The notes: a model not told the origin generated them from the letters alone. Numbered from the stretch's first letter, positions 8,495 to 18,052 are shown. The stretch is 64,000 nt of DNA from Thermohalobaculum sp965247385 (GCA_965247385.1 CBDFHG010000007.1:434001-498000); one strand, 5' to 3'. Numbers and translations: made by a program.

Positions 8495-8775
8495 CATCAT
8501 CTCCTGCTGACACCTAATAGTGCCCAATTTGATGTGCCGTGTCAACGGAGATTTGGGCACTATTGTATATAATCCCCCTTTCGATGCACCTGTCGGGTGA
8601 GCCATATCAACACCCCAAGTCTGCCTGTAACGTAATGATTCTTACACTAGAATCACGCTCCGATGTCACTAAACCATGAGTTCATTTGGGAAATGCGGGC
8701 TTATATAAGACTTTCCGAGAGGTTAGCGGTCATTCGCTGCCTGCTCGACCCTCCCGTCATCCCGGCGATTGTGCG

Positions 8776-10461
8776 TCAGTCGTCTTCCAGCCGGGTGATC
8801 ATAACCGTTATCACCGGCTTTTTTCCCCACCGATGCACCGAAACGCTGCGGGCAGCACGTGTGATGAGTTGCTCCAGACCATTGTCGTTACGGGTGGTCT
8901 TTTTCGGCGCGCCTTCGATGGCGTCATCGACCGCCTTGACGATCATCTCGTCGAGAGGCGCTTTCCAACCCGGACCGCTCCGCGGAGCACCGAGGCAGCG
9001 TACCTCCGGGTCGGCGATCAGATCGCCGTCCACATCGACAACCACGGACACAACCACCTGGCCATTGCGGGCCAACTTCAACCGCTCGCGGATTACCCCG
9101 TCCAGCGCACCAATCTGGATTCGGCCATCGAGGTAGATTCGACCGGTCTCGACATGCTCGACGACCCCGGGGTTACTTCCATCCATCCGCACCACGGTTC
9201 CGTTCGGCGCCACGATAGCCTCGGGCACACCCCACTCCCGCGCTACCCGCGCATGCTCGACCAGGTGACGGTGCTCGCCATGCACCGGCACGGCGACGCG
9301 CGGCTTCAGCGCCCCATAGACCCGTTCCAGGTCACCACGCCGGGCGTGGCCGGAGACATGGATGTGTTCCATTTCGGCATCAATCACCCGAACCCCCTGC
9401 TCGCTGAGCCGGTTATAGACGCGGTAGATGTTGGATTCGTTGCCGGGGATGTTTTTCGACGAGAACAGTACCGTGTCGCCCTTTGTCAATTTCACCGAAG
9501 GGTGGGAGCCGCTGGCGATCCGGGCCATCGCCGCCCTGCCCTCGCCCTGACTGCCGGTAACCAGATAGAACAGGTTTTCGGGCGGGATGTCGCCGATCCG
9601 GTCCTCGGTCACCACGGTCGGGAAATCAGTGAGCTTTCCGGTATCGACCGCGATCTCGATCATCCGGCGCATCGCGCGGCCCGCAACCACGATACTGCGC
9701 CCAGCATCATGAGCGGCGACCGCCAAGGTTCGCAACCGGGCCACGTTGGACGCGAAGGTCGTGGCCGCCACTGCGCGCGGTGCGGCTTCGATCAGGCGGC
9801 GGAGATTGGGGATGATCGTCGCCTCCGATGCGGACTCGCCCGGCAGGAACACATTGGTCGAATCACAGGTAACCGCCAGCACGCCTTCAGCCCCCAGCGC
9901 CTCCAGCACCGCGATATCGAAAGGTTCGCCGAGTTGCGGCTCCGGGTCCATCTTGAAGTCACCGGTATGCACAACCGTGCCAACCGGTGTGCGGATCGCC
10001 AGCATCGAAGCCTCGGGGATCGAGTGATTGACCGCCAGCCACTCGACCGAGAAATCACCTGCCTCGATCCGCTCGCCCAGACCCACTTGCCGCACGATCT
10101 TGGGATTCATCCCGGCCTCGCCCAGCTTCTTGCGCACAACCTCGGCGGTAAAAGCGCGGGCGTAGACCGGAACCTTCAGTTCGGCCCATTGATGGGGGAT
10201 GGCGCCAACATGGTCTTCATGGCCGTGGGTCAGGAAGATTGCCTCCAATTTCCCTTTCTCGCCGAGGATGAAATCCAGATCCGGCAGGATCAGCTCGACC
10301 CCCGGCGCGGTTTCCATATCGCCGAAGCCGATGCCGAGATCGACCATGATCCAGCGCCGGTCGCGAGCCTCGCCAAGACCATAGAGATAACAATTCATAC
10401 CGATCTCGCCCGCGCCGCCCAGAGCGACGTAGACCAGCGGCCCGCCCGGTTTATCCGTCAT
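8776..10461 (-). CDS. rnj: Ribonuclease J
   Basis: The 561-residue metallo-beta-lactamase/beta-CASP ribonuclease carries the zinc motif HGHEDH at residues 79-84, the VVHTGDFKMDP segment and a beta-CASP region with TGSQGEGRAA and HVSGHARRGDLE. RNase J degrades and matures RNA with 5'-exonuclease and endonuclease activity in the cytoplasm. Length equals the family norm. Its start overlaps the coaX stop by 11 bases. The order nuoN-birA-coaX-rnj is a conserved alphaproteobacterial arrangement. An interrupted IS1380-family gene begins within 200 bases of its 3' end. Confidence 0.93.
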   Translation of the reverse strand: MTDKPGGPLVYVALGGAGEIGMNCYLYGLGEARDRRWIMVDLGIGFGDMETAPGVELILPDLDFILGEKGKLEAIFLTHGHEDHVGAIPHQWAELKVPVYARAFTAEVVRKKLGEAGMNPKIVRQVGLGERIEAGDFSVEWLAVNHSIPEASMLAIRTPVGTVVHTGDFKMDPEPQLGEPFDIAVLEALGAEGVLAVTCDSTNVFLPGESASEATIIPNLRRLIEAAPRAVAATTFASNVARLRTLAVAAHDAGRSIVVAGRAMRRMIEIAVDTGKLTDFPTVVTEDRIGDIPPENLFYLVTGSQGEGRAAMARIASGSHPSVKLTKGDTVLFSSKNIPGNESNIYRVYNRLSEQGVRVIDAEMEHIHVSGHARRGDLERVYGALKPRVAVPVHGEHRHLVEHARVAREWGVPEAIVAPNGTVVRMDGSNPGVVEHVETGRIYLDGRIQIGALDGVIRERLKLARNGQVVVSVVVDVDGDLIADPEVRCLGAPRSGPGWKAPLDEMIVKAVDDAIEGAPKKTTRNDNGLEQLITRAARSVSVHRWGKKPVITVMITRLEDD

Positions 10462-11236
10462 ATTTGCCTGTCTTGTTATAGCGGTGGATCAACACCAGCC
10501 CGCGCATTGTAAGATCGCCGTCGGCGGCCTCTATCACATCCGTGCCGCGCGCGAAAAGGGGTGACAGCCCACCAGTGGCGATGACACGCATCTTGCGCTC
10601 ACGCTCGTCGGCCAACCGGGCGCAAATACCCTCGATAAGCCCAACATAACCCCAGAAGATGCCCGACTGCATGCAATGGACCGTATTGCGCCCCAGCACA
10701 TGCTCCGGCATGGTCACGTCGATCCTGGGCAGATGTGCCGCCGCCGCGTGCAAGGCATCCAGCGAAAGGTTCAAACCGGGTGCGATGACACCACCGACAT
10801 AGGCGCCGTCGTGGCCGATCACGTCGAAGGTGGTGGCGGTGCCAAAATCAACCACGATCAGGTCGCCGCCGTATTTCTGGTAGGCGGCAACGGTGTTGAC
10901 CAGCCGGTCGGCCCCAACCTCGGCCGGGTTGTCGACCCGGATATCCACCGGCAATTCGCATTCCGGCTTGCCCACCACCAGCGGCCGGCAATCGAAATAG
11001 CGGTCGCAGAGAACGCGCAGGTTGAACAACGTCGCTGGCGCGGTGTTGGAGATCACCACCTCCGCGATATCCGCCGGGTCCAGCCCACGGTGCTGCATCA
11101 ATTGGCGCAGCCAGACGAAATACTGGTCGGCGGTGCGCACGCTTTCGGTGTTGCACCGCCAGTCGGCGACGAAGTCCTCGCCGTCATGCAAGGCAAAGAC
11201 GGTGTTGGTGTTTCCGACATCTATGGCGAGAAGCAT
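10451..11236 (-). CDS. coaX: Type III pantothenate kinase
   Basis: This 261-residue enzyme phosphorylates pantothenate to 4'-phosphopantothenate, the first step of coenzyme A synthesis. The N-terminal phosphate-binding motif DVGNTNT (residues 6-12), GADR (108-111) and DFGTATTFD (130-138) define the ASKHA-fold CoaX type. It begins six bases after the birA stop and overlaps rnj by 11 bases, so the three are probably co-transcribed. CoaX is not inhibited by CoA, unlike CoaA. Confidence 0.93.
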   Translation of the reverse strand: MLLAIDVGNTNTVFALHDGEDFVADWRCNTESVRTADQYFVWLRQLMQHRGLDPADIAEVVISNTAPATLFNLRVLCDRYFDCRPLVVGKPECELPVDIRVDNPAEVGADRLVNTVAAYQKYGGDLIVVDFGTATTFDVIGHDGAYVGGVIAPGLNLSLDALHAAAAHLPRIDVTMPEHVLGRNTVHCMQSGIFWGYVGLIEGICARLADERERKMRVIATGGLSPLFARGTDVIEAADGDLTMRGLVLIHRYNKTGKYDG

Positions 11237-11242
11237 GTCCGC

Positions 11243-11977
11243 CTACTCCGGGAAATGGATGTCCGCCGCGGCAATCCGCTGCTGTCCTGCGGGGGTTCTT
11301 AGAACGAGCGCACCCTCCGCGTCCACATCTTCGAAGATGCCGGTGAGGGTGCGATCCGGCCGCCGCGCCTCGATACGCTGTCCCAGATGGGTGGCGCGGG
11401 CGAGCCATGCGGCGCGGATCGGGGCAAAATCGGGGACACCGAGCCAGTGGTCGAGGCGGTCCGCCAGAACCAGCAGCGCTTCCTCGATGCCCGGTGCCCG
11501 GCCGGTCTCGGCGGCCAGCGAGGTTGGCGGCCAACGGCTTGTCGCCGGGTCCGGGTGATGGGCCAGGTTGACGCCGATGCCGATGGCGAGGTTGGCCTTG
11601 TGCCCGCCACCGGAACCGAAGTTCTCCAGCAGGATGCCGGCGGCCTTCTTGCCGTTCACTAGCGCGTCGTTCGGCCATTTCGTGGCGATATCCGCGCCCG
11701 GTGCGAAATGGGTGAACAGGTCCGCCACCGCCAGCGATGCGTGGAACGACAGCTTCGCCAGATCGCCCGGCGCCTCGTCGCGCCCGATCAGCAGAGTCGC
11801 GGAAAGGTTGCCGCGCGGTGATGCCCAGTCCCGCCCCAACCGGCCACGCCCTGCGGTCTGCTTTCGGGCCGCAATCCACACAGGCGCGGAGGTGGGTGCG
11901 CGCCGCCGCGCCTCCGCGTTGGTAGAGTCGGTTTGGTCGAGAATCAGGCGGTCATACCCCGCCGGCCAGTGGGTCAT
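11243..11977 (-). CDS. birA: Biotin--[acetyl-CoA-carboxylase] ligase
   Basis: The 244-residue protein attaches biotin to the carboxyl carrier protein of acetyl-CoA carboxylase. GRGRLGRDW (residues 43-51) is the biotinyl-AMP binding loop, and KWPND (100-104) with the following GKKAAGIL lysines completes the active site. There is no N-terminal helix-turn-helix, so it is the monofunctional ligase and not a repressor. It begins one base after the nuoN stop, continuing the complex I operon. Confidence 0.9.
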   Translation of the reverse strand: MTHWPAGYDRLILDQTDSTNAEARRRAPTSAPVWIAARKQTAGRGRLGRDWASPRGNLSATLLIGRDEAPGDLAKLSFHASLAVADLFTHFAPGADIATKWPNDALVNGKKAAGILLENFGSGGGHKANLAIGIGVNLAHHPDPATSRWPPTSLAAETGRAPGIEEALLVLADRLDHWLGVPDFAPIRAAWLARATHLGQRIEARRPDRTLTGIFEDVDAEGALVLRTPAGQQRIAAADIHFPE

Positions 11978-11978
11978 G

Positions 11979-13424
11979 CTAACGCATCAGCGCCTGCGCC
12001 GCGTTCAGCGCCATCTCCGGCACACCAAGACCACCGAGGAAAGGCAGCCAGCCAACACCCATGACCAGCGCCGAGGCACCGATGGTCGCAGCTTGCAGAA
12101 GGTTGAGGCGTAGCTCCAACGGCTTGTCAGGCTCGGCCAGATACATCACCCGAACGATGTTCATATAATAATAGGCGCCGATCACGCTGGCCACCGCACC
12201 CGCCACCGCCAAGGGCGCCAGCCCGGCATCGACCGCCGCCTTGAAAACGAAGAACTTGGCGAAGAAGCCCACCATCGGCGGCAATCCTGCCAGCGAGAAC
12301 ATCAGCACCGCCACTGCCAGCGCATGGCCGGGGCGTACCCGCGCCAACCCCGACAGATCGGCGATGGTCACCACCGGTTGCCCGTCGCGTTCCATCGACA
12401 GGATGAACGAGAAGACGCCGAGATTCATCACCACATAGATCGCCAGGTACAACAGCAGCGACTGCGCCCCCGCCTCGGTACCCGCCGCCAGACCAACCAG
12501 GGCAAAGCCCATATGGCCGATCGAGGAATAGGCCATCAGCCGTTTCAGGTTCGACTGCCCGATCGCCGCAATCGCGCCCAGGTACATCGAGGCGATGGAG
12601 ATAAAGACCAATACCTGCTGCCATTCCGCCACCGCCTGACCGAATCCGTCGAACAGGACGCGGGCAAACAACCCGGCCGCCGCCACCTTGGGCGCGGTCG
12701 CAAAGAAGAAGGTCACAGGCGTAGGCGAACCCTCGTAGACGTCGGGCGTCCACATGTGGAAGGGGGCGGCTGATATCTTGAAGGCCAGGCCCGCGCACAG
12801 GAACACCAGCCCGAAGGTCAGGCCCAGGCTGACGCCCTCGGTCTCGACCACATGGGCAATCACCTCGAACAGGGTCGAGCCGGTATAGCCGTAGATCAGC
12901 GAGGCGCCGTAAAGCAGCAACCCGGAGGACAATGCGCCGAGGACGAAATACTTCAGCCCTGCTTCGGTCGACCGCGGCGACTCGCGGTTGAAGGCGGCAA
13001 CGACATAGAGCGACAGCGATTGCAACTCCAGCCCCATATACAGCGAAATCAGCCCGCCCGCCGAGACCATCATGATCATGCCCAGCGTCGCCAGCAGGAT
13101 CAGGATCGGGAACTCGAACTTCAGAATTCCGCGCCGCGCCAGATAGCCCTCGCCGAGCAGCAGAACCAGCGCCGAAGAGATCAGGATCAGCACCTTGGCA
13201 AACCGCGAGAAGCCGTCGACGACGAAATCGCCGCCAAAGGCGGTGCCTTCGGGCGAACTGCCGCTGGCGATCCAGATGCTGAGTCCCGCCATTAACGCTG
13301 CCGAGGCCCAGACCAACCGGTGGGTCTGGCGTTCCTCGCCGCCATAGACGCCCAGCATCAACAGCACCATGGCACCCACCGCCAGGATGATCTCGGGCAT
13401 AACCAGTGCGTAGTCGCCGCTCAT
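11979..13424 (-). CDS. nuoN: NADH-quinone oxidoreductase subunit N
   Basis: At 481 residues with about 14 predicted membrane helices, this is the antiporter-like proton-pumping subunit N of complex I in the inner membrane. The conserved glutamate/lysine helices are represented by GLELQSLSLYVVAAF and GLAFKISAAPFHMWTPDVYEG. It is the last nuo gene; nuoM lies 24 bases upstream and birA follows after one base. Confidence 0.93.
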   Translation of the reverse strand: MSGDYALVMPEIILAVGAMVLLMLGVYGGEERQTHRLVWASAALMAGLSIWIASGSSPEGTAFGGDFVVDGFSRFAKVLILISSALVLLLGEGYLARRGILKFEFPILILLATLGMIMMVSAGGLISLYMGLELQSLSLYVVAAFNRESPRSTEAGLKYFVLGALSSGLLLYGASLIYGYTGSTLFEVIAHVVETEGVSLGLTFGLVFLCAGLAFKISAAPFHMWTPDVYEGSPTPVTFFFATAPKVAAAGLFARVLFDGFGQAVAEWQQVLVFISIASMYLGAIAAIGQSNLKRLMAYSSIGHMGFALVGLAAGTEAGAQSLLLYLAIYVVMNLGVFSFILSMERDGQPVVTIADLSGLARVRPGHALAVAVLMFSLAGLPPMVGFFAKFFVFKAAVDAGLAPLAVAGAVASVIGAYYYMNIVRVMYLAEPDKPLELRLNLLQAATIGASALVMGVGWLPFLGGLGVPEMALNAAQALMR

Positions 13425-13448
13425 TTCTCGATCCCCTCGATCTTCATA

Positions 13449-14987
13449 TTAGCGCGCGGCCAGTTGTACGGGCGCGACCTTCGCAAGCGCGGTTTGGACA
13501 TTCTCGACCAGCGCCTCGACGGTTGGGCCGAACAGGTCGGTCGCCAGGCTCGGGTAGACGCCGAGAAGGATGGTCATGATCACCAGCGGCGCCATCACCG
13601 TGACCTCGCGGGCGTTCATGTCGGTGATCGACTTCAGGCTCTCCTTGATCAGATCGCCGAAAATCACCCGGCGGTACATCCACAGCGCATAGGCCGCCGA
13701 CAGGATCACCCCGGTGGCCGCGCCAAGCGCTGTCCAGGTCGAAACCTGATAGGTGCCGGTCAGGGTCAGGAACTCGCCGACGAAGCCCGAGGTGCCCGGC
13801 AGACCCACATTGGCCAGGGTGAACAGCATCATCACGGCCGCATAGATCGGCATCCGGTTGACGATGCCGCCATAGGCCGCGATCTCGCGGGTGTGCATAC
13901 GGTCGTAGATCACCCCGACGCCAAGGAACAACGCGCCCGAGATGAAGCCGTGGCTGATCATCTGGAACATCGCGCCGTCGACGCCCTGCTGGTTGGCGGC
14001 GAAGATACCCATGGTCACGAAACCCATATGGGCGACCGAGGAGTAGGCGACCAGCTTCTTCATGTCGTCCTGCATCAGCGCCACCAGAGAGGTGTAAATG
14101 ATCGCGACGACGGACATGAAGAAGACGAAGTTGGTCATGATCTCGGAGGCCACCGGGAACATCGGCAGGCTGAAGCGCAGAAAACCGTAGCCGCCCATCT
14201 TCAGCAGGATCGCCGCCAGGATCACCGAACCGGCTGTCGGCGCCTGCACATGGGCGTCGGGCAGCCAGGTATGGAACGGCCACATCGGCAGCTTGACCGC
14301 AAAGGAGGCGAAGAAGGCCAGCCACATCAGGGTCTGGGCACCGCCGACGATATGCCAACCCAGAAGGTCGAACCCCTCGTAGCTGAACTGGTGGTTCAGC
14401 AACGCCGTGATGTCGGTCGTGCCCGCGTCGAAATACATATACAGCATCGCGATCAGCATCAGCAGCGAGCCAAGCAGGGTGTAGAGGAAGAACTTGAAGG
14501 CCGCGTAGACCCGGTCACGCCCGCCCCAGACGCCGATGATCAGGAACATCGGGATCAGGCCACCCTCGAAGAACAGGTAGAACAGGATCAGGTCGAGCGA
14601 GGTGAAGACGCCCAGGATCAGGGTCTCCAGCAGCAGGAAGCAGGCCATGTATTCCTTGACCCGCTCCTCGACCGCCCACGAGGCATAGATGGTCAGCGGG
14701 AAGAAGAAGGTGGTCAGCATGACGAAGGGCAGGCTGATGCCATCGACCCCCATCTTGTAGCCCAGCCCCGCCATCCACTCGCCTTCCTCGATAAACTGGA
14801 AGTCGGGATTCGAGGCGTCGTAGCCGGTCAGCACCGCCAGCGACAAGAGGAAGGTCGCCGATGTCACCAACAACGCCAACCGCTTGGCGTTGAACTGCGC
14901 CATTGCATCATTCCCGCGCAGGAAGGCCACCAGGATCAGCGCCCCCACCAGCGGCAGGAAGGTGACCAGGGTCAGGAGATTGCTCAT
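13449..14987 (-). CDS. nuoM: NADH-quinone oxidoreductase subunit M
   Basis: The 512-residue polytopic membrane protein is the second antiporter-like pump of complex I. Typical segments are FFEGGLIPMFLIIGVWGG and FAVKLPMWPFHTWLPDAHV, which contain the functional Glu and Lys. It shares one base with the nuoL stop (TGATG). Confidence 0.94.
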   Translation of the reverse strand: MSNLLTLVTFLPLVGALILVAFLRGNDAMAQFNAKRLALLVTSATFLLSLAVLTGYDASNPDFQFIEEGEWMAGLGYKMGVDGISLPFVMLTTFFFPLTIYASWAVEERVKEYMACFLLLETLILGVFTSLDLILFYLFFEGGLIPMFLIIGVWGGRDRVYAAFKFFLYTLLGSLLMLIAMLYMYFDAGTTDITALLNHQFSYEGFDLLGWHIVGGAQTLMWLAFFASFAVKLPMWPFHTWLPDAHVQAPTAGSVILAAILLKMGGYGFLRFSLPMFPVASEIMTNFVFFMSVVAIIYTSLVALMQDDMKKLVAYSSVAHMGFVTMGIFAANQQGVDGAMFQMISHGFISGALFLGVGVIYDRMHTREIAAYGGIVNRMPIYAAVMMLFTLANVGLPGTSGFVGEFLTLTGTYQVSTWTALGAATGVILSAAYALWMYRRVIFGDLIKESLKSITDMNAREVTVMAPLVIMTILLGVYPSLATDLFGPTVEALVENVQTALAKVAPVQLAAR

Positions 14988-16948
14988 CAGTGCGACCCTC
15001 CGGTGATGGCAAACCAGGTGATCAACAGCGAGATACCGATCAGCATGACAAAGGCATAGTGGAACAGATAGCCCGACTGCATCCGCCCCGCGAGACGGGT
15101 CAGGCGCGGCACCATCCCCATTGCCACGCCATTGAGGAAGCCGTCTATGACCGAACCATCACCACGCTTCCACAGGAACCGGCCGATCCTTTTTGCGGGG
15201 TCGACGAACAGGAACTCGTAGATTTCGTCGAAATACCACTTGTTCAGCAGGAACTGGTAGAGCGCCGGCTGTTGCTTGGCCATAAGCGCAGGCAAGTGCG
15301 GCTTGCGGATATACATCTGGTAGGCGAGTCCAAAGCCGAGCACCATGGCGATGAACGGCGCCAGCTTGGCCAGCCACGGAATGCCGTGGGCGTCGTGCAT
15401 CACGTCGTTGCCTTCGCCATTGAAGATGCTGGCGCCCCACCACTCCGCCTCGTAGTGGCCGATAAAGTCGGGATACCAGTTCATCCCCGCCAGCAGCGCG
15501 CCGGCAGCGAGGATGTAAAGCGGGATCATCATCGTGTTCGGGCTGTCGTGGGCGTGATCATAGGTGTGCTGATCTGCCCGGGTTTCTCCGTGGAAGGTCA
15601 TGAAGATCAGCCGCCACGAGTAGAATGCGGTCATCGCGGCGGCGCCCACCAGCAGGACGTAGGCGAACCTGCCAGCCTCGGAACTGGCCGCGAAACTCGC
15701 CTCGATGATCATGTCCTTCGAGATGAACCCGGCAAACCCCAGCGGCGTGTCGAGAAGAGTGATCAGCGGAATACCGACGCCGGTAATCGACACCGTGCCG
15801 GCCAGCATCAGGTAATAGGTCAACGGGATCTTGTGGCGCAGCCCGCCCATCTTGCGCATGTCCTGCTCGTGATGCATGGCAATAATCACCGAGCCCGAGC
15901 CGAGGAACAGCAGCGCCTTGAAGAAGGCATGGGTGAAAAGGTGGAACATCGCCGCCTCGTAGGCACCGACCCCGGCGGCTACGAACATGTAGCCGAGTTG
16001 CGAGCAGGTCGAATAAGCGATCACCCGCTTGATGTCGTTCTGCACCAGGGCCACGGTCGCGGCAAAAAACGCCGTCGATGCCCCGATCACCACCACCATC
16101 ATCAGCGCGCCGGGGGCGAATTCATAGAGCGGTGACATGCGGCAGACCAGGAATACCCCCGCCGTGACCATGGTCGCGGCGTGGATCAGCGCCGAGACCG
16201 GGGTCGGGCCTTCCATTGCGTCCGGCAGCCAGGTGTGCAGGAACAACTGCGCCGACTTTCCCATGGCGCCGATGAACAGCAGCACACAGATCAGCTCGAT
16301 GGCCGAGACCTCGTAACCAAGGAAGTTGGTGGTTGTCGCCGCCAATTCCGGCGCAGCCTTGAACACGTCATCAAGCTGGATCGAGCCGACCAGATAGAAC
16401 AGGCCGAACATCCCCAGCAAGAAGCCGAAATCGCCGATCCGGTTGACGATGAACGCCTTGATCGCAGCGGCATTTGCCGAGGGCTTCTTGAACCAGAAGC
16501 CGATCAGCAGATAGGAAGCGACGCCGACCCCCTCCCAGCCGAAGAACATCTGCAGCAGGTTGTCGCCGGTCACCAGCGCCAGCATGGCGAAGGTGAAGAA
16601 CGACAGATAGGCGAAAAACCGCGGCTTGCCCTCCTCCTCCTCCATGTAGCCGATCGAATAGAGATGGACGAGCGATGACACCGAGGTCACCACCACCAGC
16701 ATCACGCCAGTCAACTGGTCGACCCGGATCGACCAATCGGCCTGCAGGTCGCCGGAGCCGATCCAGCGCATCAGGGTGATCGAATGGGTCTCGCCGTCAA
16801 TGGTGAAAAAGGCGTACCAGCTCAGCGCACTGCAGATGAACAGGATGGTGGTTGGAATCACCATCGCCAGCTTCTCGCCGATGAAACGGTGGAAGAAGCC
16901 CGCAATAAGGGCGCCAATCAGGGGCAGGATGAGGATGGCCGTGAACAT
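14987..16948 (-). CDS. nuoL: NADH-quinone oxidoreductase subunit L
   Basis: This 653-residue protein is the distal antiporter-like proton pump of complex I. The motifs FFGWEGVGVASYLLIGFWF and SAQLFLHTWLPDAMEGPTPV are diagnostic, and the long C-terminal part provides the lateral helix that clamps subunits M and N. Length is normal for the family. It starts seven bases after the nuoK stop. Confidence 0.94.
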   Translation of the reverse strand: MFTAILILPLIGALIAGFFHRFIGEKLAMVIPTTILFICSALSWYAFFTIDGETHSITLMRWIGSGDLQADWSIRVDQLTGVMLVVVTSVSSLVHLYSIGYMEEEEGKPRFFAYLSFFTFAMLALVTGDNLLQMFFGWEGVGVASYLLIGFWFKKPSANAAAIKAFIVNRIGDFGFLLGMFGLFYLVGSIQLDDVFKAAPELAATTTNFLGYEVSAIELICVLLFIGAMGKSAQLFLHTWLPDAMEGPTPVSALIHAATMVTAGVFLVCRMSPLYEFAPGALMMVVVIGASTAFFAATVALVQNDIKRVIAYSTCSQLGYMFVAAGVGAYEAAMFHLFTHAFFKALLFLGSGSVIIAMHHEQDMRKMGGLRHKIPLTYYLMLAGTVSITGVGIPLITLLDTPLGFAGFISKDMIIEASFAASSEAGRFAYVLLVGAAAMTAFYSWRLIFMTFHGETRADQHTYDHAHDSPNTMMIPLYILAAGALLAGMNWYPDFIGHYEAEWWGASIFNGEGNDVMHDAHGIPWLAKLAPFIAMVLGFGLAYQMYIRKPHLPALMAKQQPALYQFLLNKWYFDEIYEFLFVDPAKRIGRFLWKRGDGSVIDGFLNGVAMGMVPRLTRLAGRMQSGYLFHYAFVMLIGISLLITWFAITGGSH

Positions 16949-16955
16949 GCCGTGC

Positions 16956-17276
16956 TTAACCCTTCATCATGTTGATGTCTTCGACCGCGATGGTGCCGCG
17001 AACGCGGTAGAAGCAGACCAGAATGGCCAGCCCGATGGCCGCCTCGGCGGCGGCGACGGTGAGGACGAACAGCGCGAACACCTGCCCGACCAGATCGCCC
17101 AGATGGGCCGAGAAGGCGACCAGGTTAATGTTGACCGCCAGCAGCATCAGTTCGACCGACATCAGGATGATGATGACGTTCTTGCGGTTCAGGAAAATCC
17201 CGAAGACGCCGATCACGAACATCATGGCGGCCACAGCGAGGTAGGCTTCGATGCCGACGCCTCCGATATTGTTCAT
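16956..17276 (-). CDS. nuoK: NADH-quinone oxidoreductase subunit K
   Basis: The 106-residue protein has three membrane helices with the conserved glutamate in LMSVELMLLAVNINLVAF and ends FRVRGTIAVEDINMMKG-like (here CFYRVRGTIAVEDINMM). I chose the ATG at 17276 (MNNIGG), which has GGAGA five bases upstream and gives family length; a GTG/ATG pair 12-15 bases upstream is less likely. It forms the E-channel of complex I beside NuoJ. Confidence 0.93.
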   Translation of the reverse strand: MNNIGGVGIEAYLAVAAMMFVIGVFGIFLNRKNVIIILMSVELMLLAVNINLVAFSAHLGDLVGQVFALFVLTVAAAEAAIGLAILVCFYRVRGTIAVEDINMMKG

Positions 17277-17287
17277 GGTGCTCTCCA

Positions 17288-17902
17288 TCACACACCCTGC
17301 CCCGGCTCGACGTCGCGCAACTCGACACTGTCGGCGCGGTCGCGATAGATCTGGTCCAGGATGTTCTGCCGTTTGATGTCCGGGCGGTGGTACAGCGTCA
17401 GCACGATGGCGCCGATCATGGCCACCAGCAGGATCAGCCCCGCCGCCTGGAACAGATAGATGTAATCGTCGAAGAGAATGCGGCCCAGCGCCTCGGTGTT
17501 GCCGATATCGGCCGGCATCGGGGCAACCGCAGCACGCGCCTCCGGGGCGGAGCCGGCAATGGCCCAGTGGCCGATCACCAGGCCAAGCTCAACCAGCAGC
17601 GCAACGCCAATCAACGCGCCCAGCGGCAGGTAATCGGCCATGCCCTGCTTCATCTCGGTGAAGTCCACGTCCAGCATCATGGTGACGAACATGAACAGCA
17701 CCGCCACCGCGCCGACATAGACGATGATCAGCAGCATGGCGACGAACTCGGCCCCCAGCAGGACCATCAGGCCCGCCGAAGAGCAGAAGGCCAGGATCAG
17801 CCACAGCACCGAATGCACCGGGTTGCGGGCCAGCACCACGAACAGCCCGGCCGCCACCGCAACGGCAGCGAAGACGTAGAAGGCCAAGGCGGTGAGCGTC
17901 AT
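17288..17902 (-). CDS. nuoJ: NADH-quinone oxidoreductase subunit J
   Basis: The 204-residue membrane subunit begins MTLTALAFYVFAAVAV and has five predicted helices, including the conserved MLLIIVYVGAVAVLFMFVTMML helix 3 region with the functional pi-bulge sequence. An upstream in-frame extension to 18046 exists but is Arg/Pro-rich, comes from a palindromic spacer and is not used. A 150-bp spacer separates it from nuoI, the widest gap in the nuo operon. Confidence 0.92.
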   Translation of the reverse strand: MTLTALAFYVFAAVAVAAGLFVVLARNPVHSVLWLILAFCSSAGLMVLLGAEFVAMLLIIVYVGAVAVLFMFVTMMLDVDFTEMKQGMADYLPLGALIGVALLVELGLVIGHWAIAGSAPEARAAVAPMPADIGNTEALGRILFDDYIYLFQAAGLILLVAMIGAIVLTLYHRPDIKRQNILDQIYRDRADSVELRDVEPGQGV

Positions 17903-17967
17903 GTCGCTTCCTCTCTTTCGCGCCGGCCCGGGTTCGATCCGGAATCTCGCGCTTCTTTCCCGCACCG

Positions 17968-17986
17968 CCCCGGGCTTGACCCGGGG
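17968..17986. repeat. Palindromic spacer element (REP-like) between nuoI and nuoJ
   Basis: CCCCGGG and CCCGGGG flank the five-base loop CTTGA within the 150-bp nuoI-nuoJ spacer. Surrounding bases (CTCGCGC repeated, TTCTTTCCCGCACCG) look like a dispersed intergenic element of the kind common in alphaproteobacteria. It could form an mRNA hairpin that tunes or protects transcript segments. Confidence 0.5.
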
Positions 17987-18052
17987 TCTCGCGCCGTTGT
18001 TCTCCGCCCATCGAGGTCCCGGTTCAAGGCCGCGACAGTGGCGCAAGTTTTC

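Larger units (their letters stand above)
5861..8578 (-). mobile_element. IS1595-family transposon with methylase, HNH and small-gene cargo
   Basis: Inverted ends share TTATATACAATAGTGCCCA preceded by four (left) or five G plus A (right). Both ends are flanked by the 8-bp direct repeat TTTCGATG (5853-5860 and 8579-8586), showing that the whole 2,718 bp moved as one unit. It carries, all on the minus strand and closely packed or overlapping, a transposase, a cytosine-5 DNA methylase (broken), an HNH nuclease and a 55-codon gene. Passenger genes are known from IS1595-family elements. The insertion target is codon 9 of an IS1380-type transposase gene. Confidence 0.9.
4530..8605 (-). pseudogene. 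IS1380-family transposase gene split by the IS1595 transposon
   Basis: Codons 1-9 (MAHPTGASK) lie at 8579-8605 and the remaining 440 codons at 4530-5852. If the segment 5853-8578 (one copy of the duplicated octamer plus the inserted transposon) is removed, the two parts join in frame as MAHPTGASK then DGVPGLYFD, giving a 449-residue protein. The main part shows IS1380 hallmarks: STSQMGRFETE, a DLDSSVSPTHGDQEG motif with the catalytic aspartate, and the GAMERCALRPGNVHSADGW block. The reading frame is otherwise intact, so this insertion was probably the only inactivating event. I could not define the terminal inverted repeats; 4281-4529 and 8606-8775 must contain them or flanking DNA, and I see no genes there. 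Confidence 0.85.
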
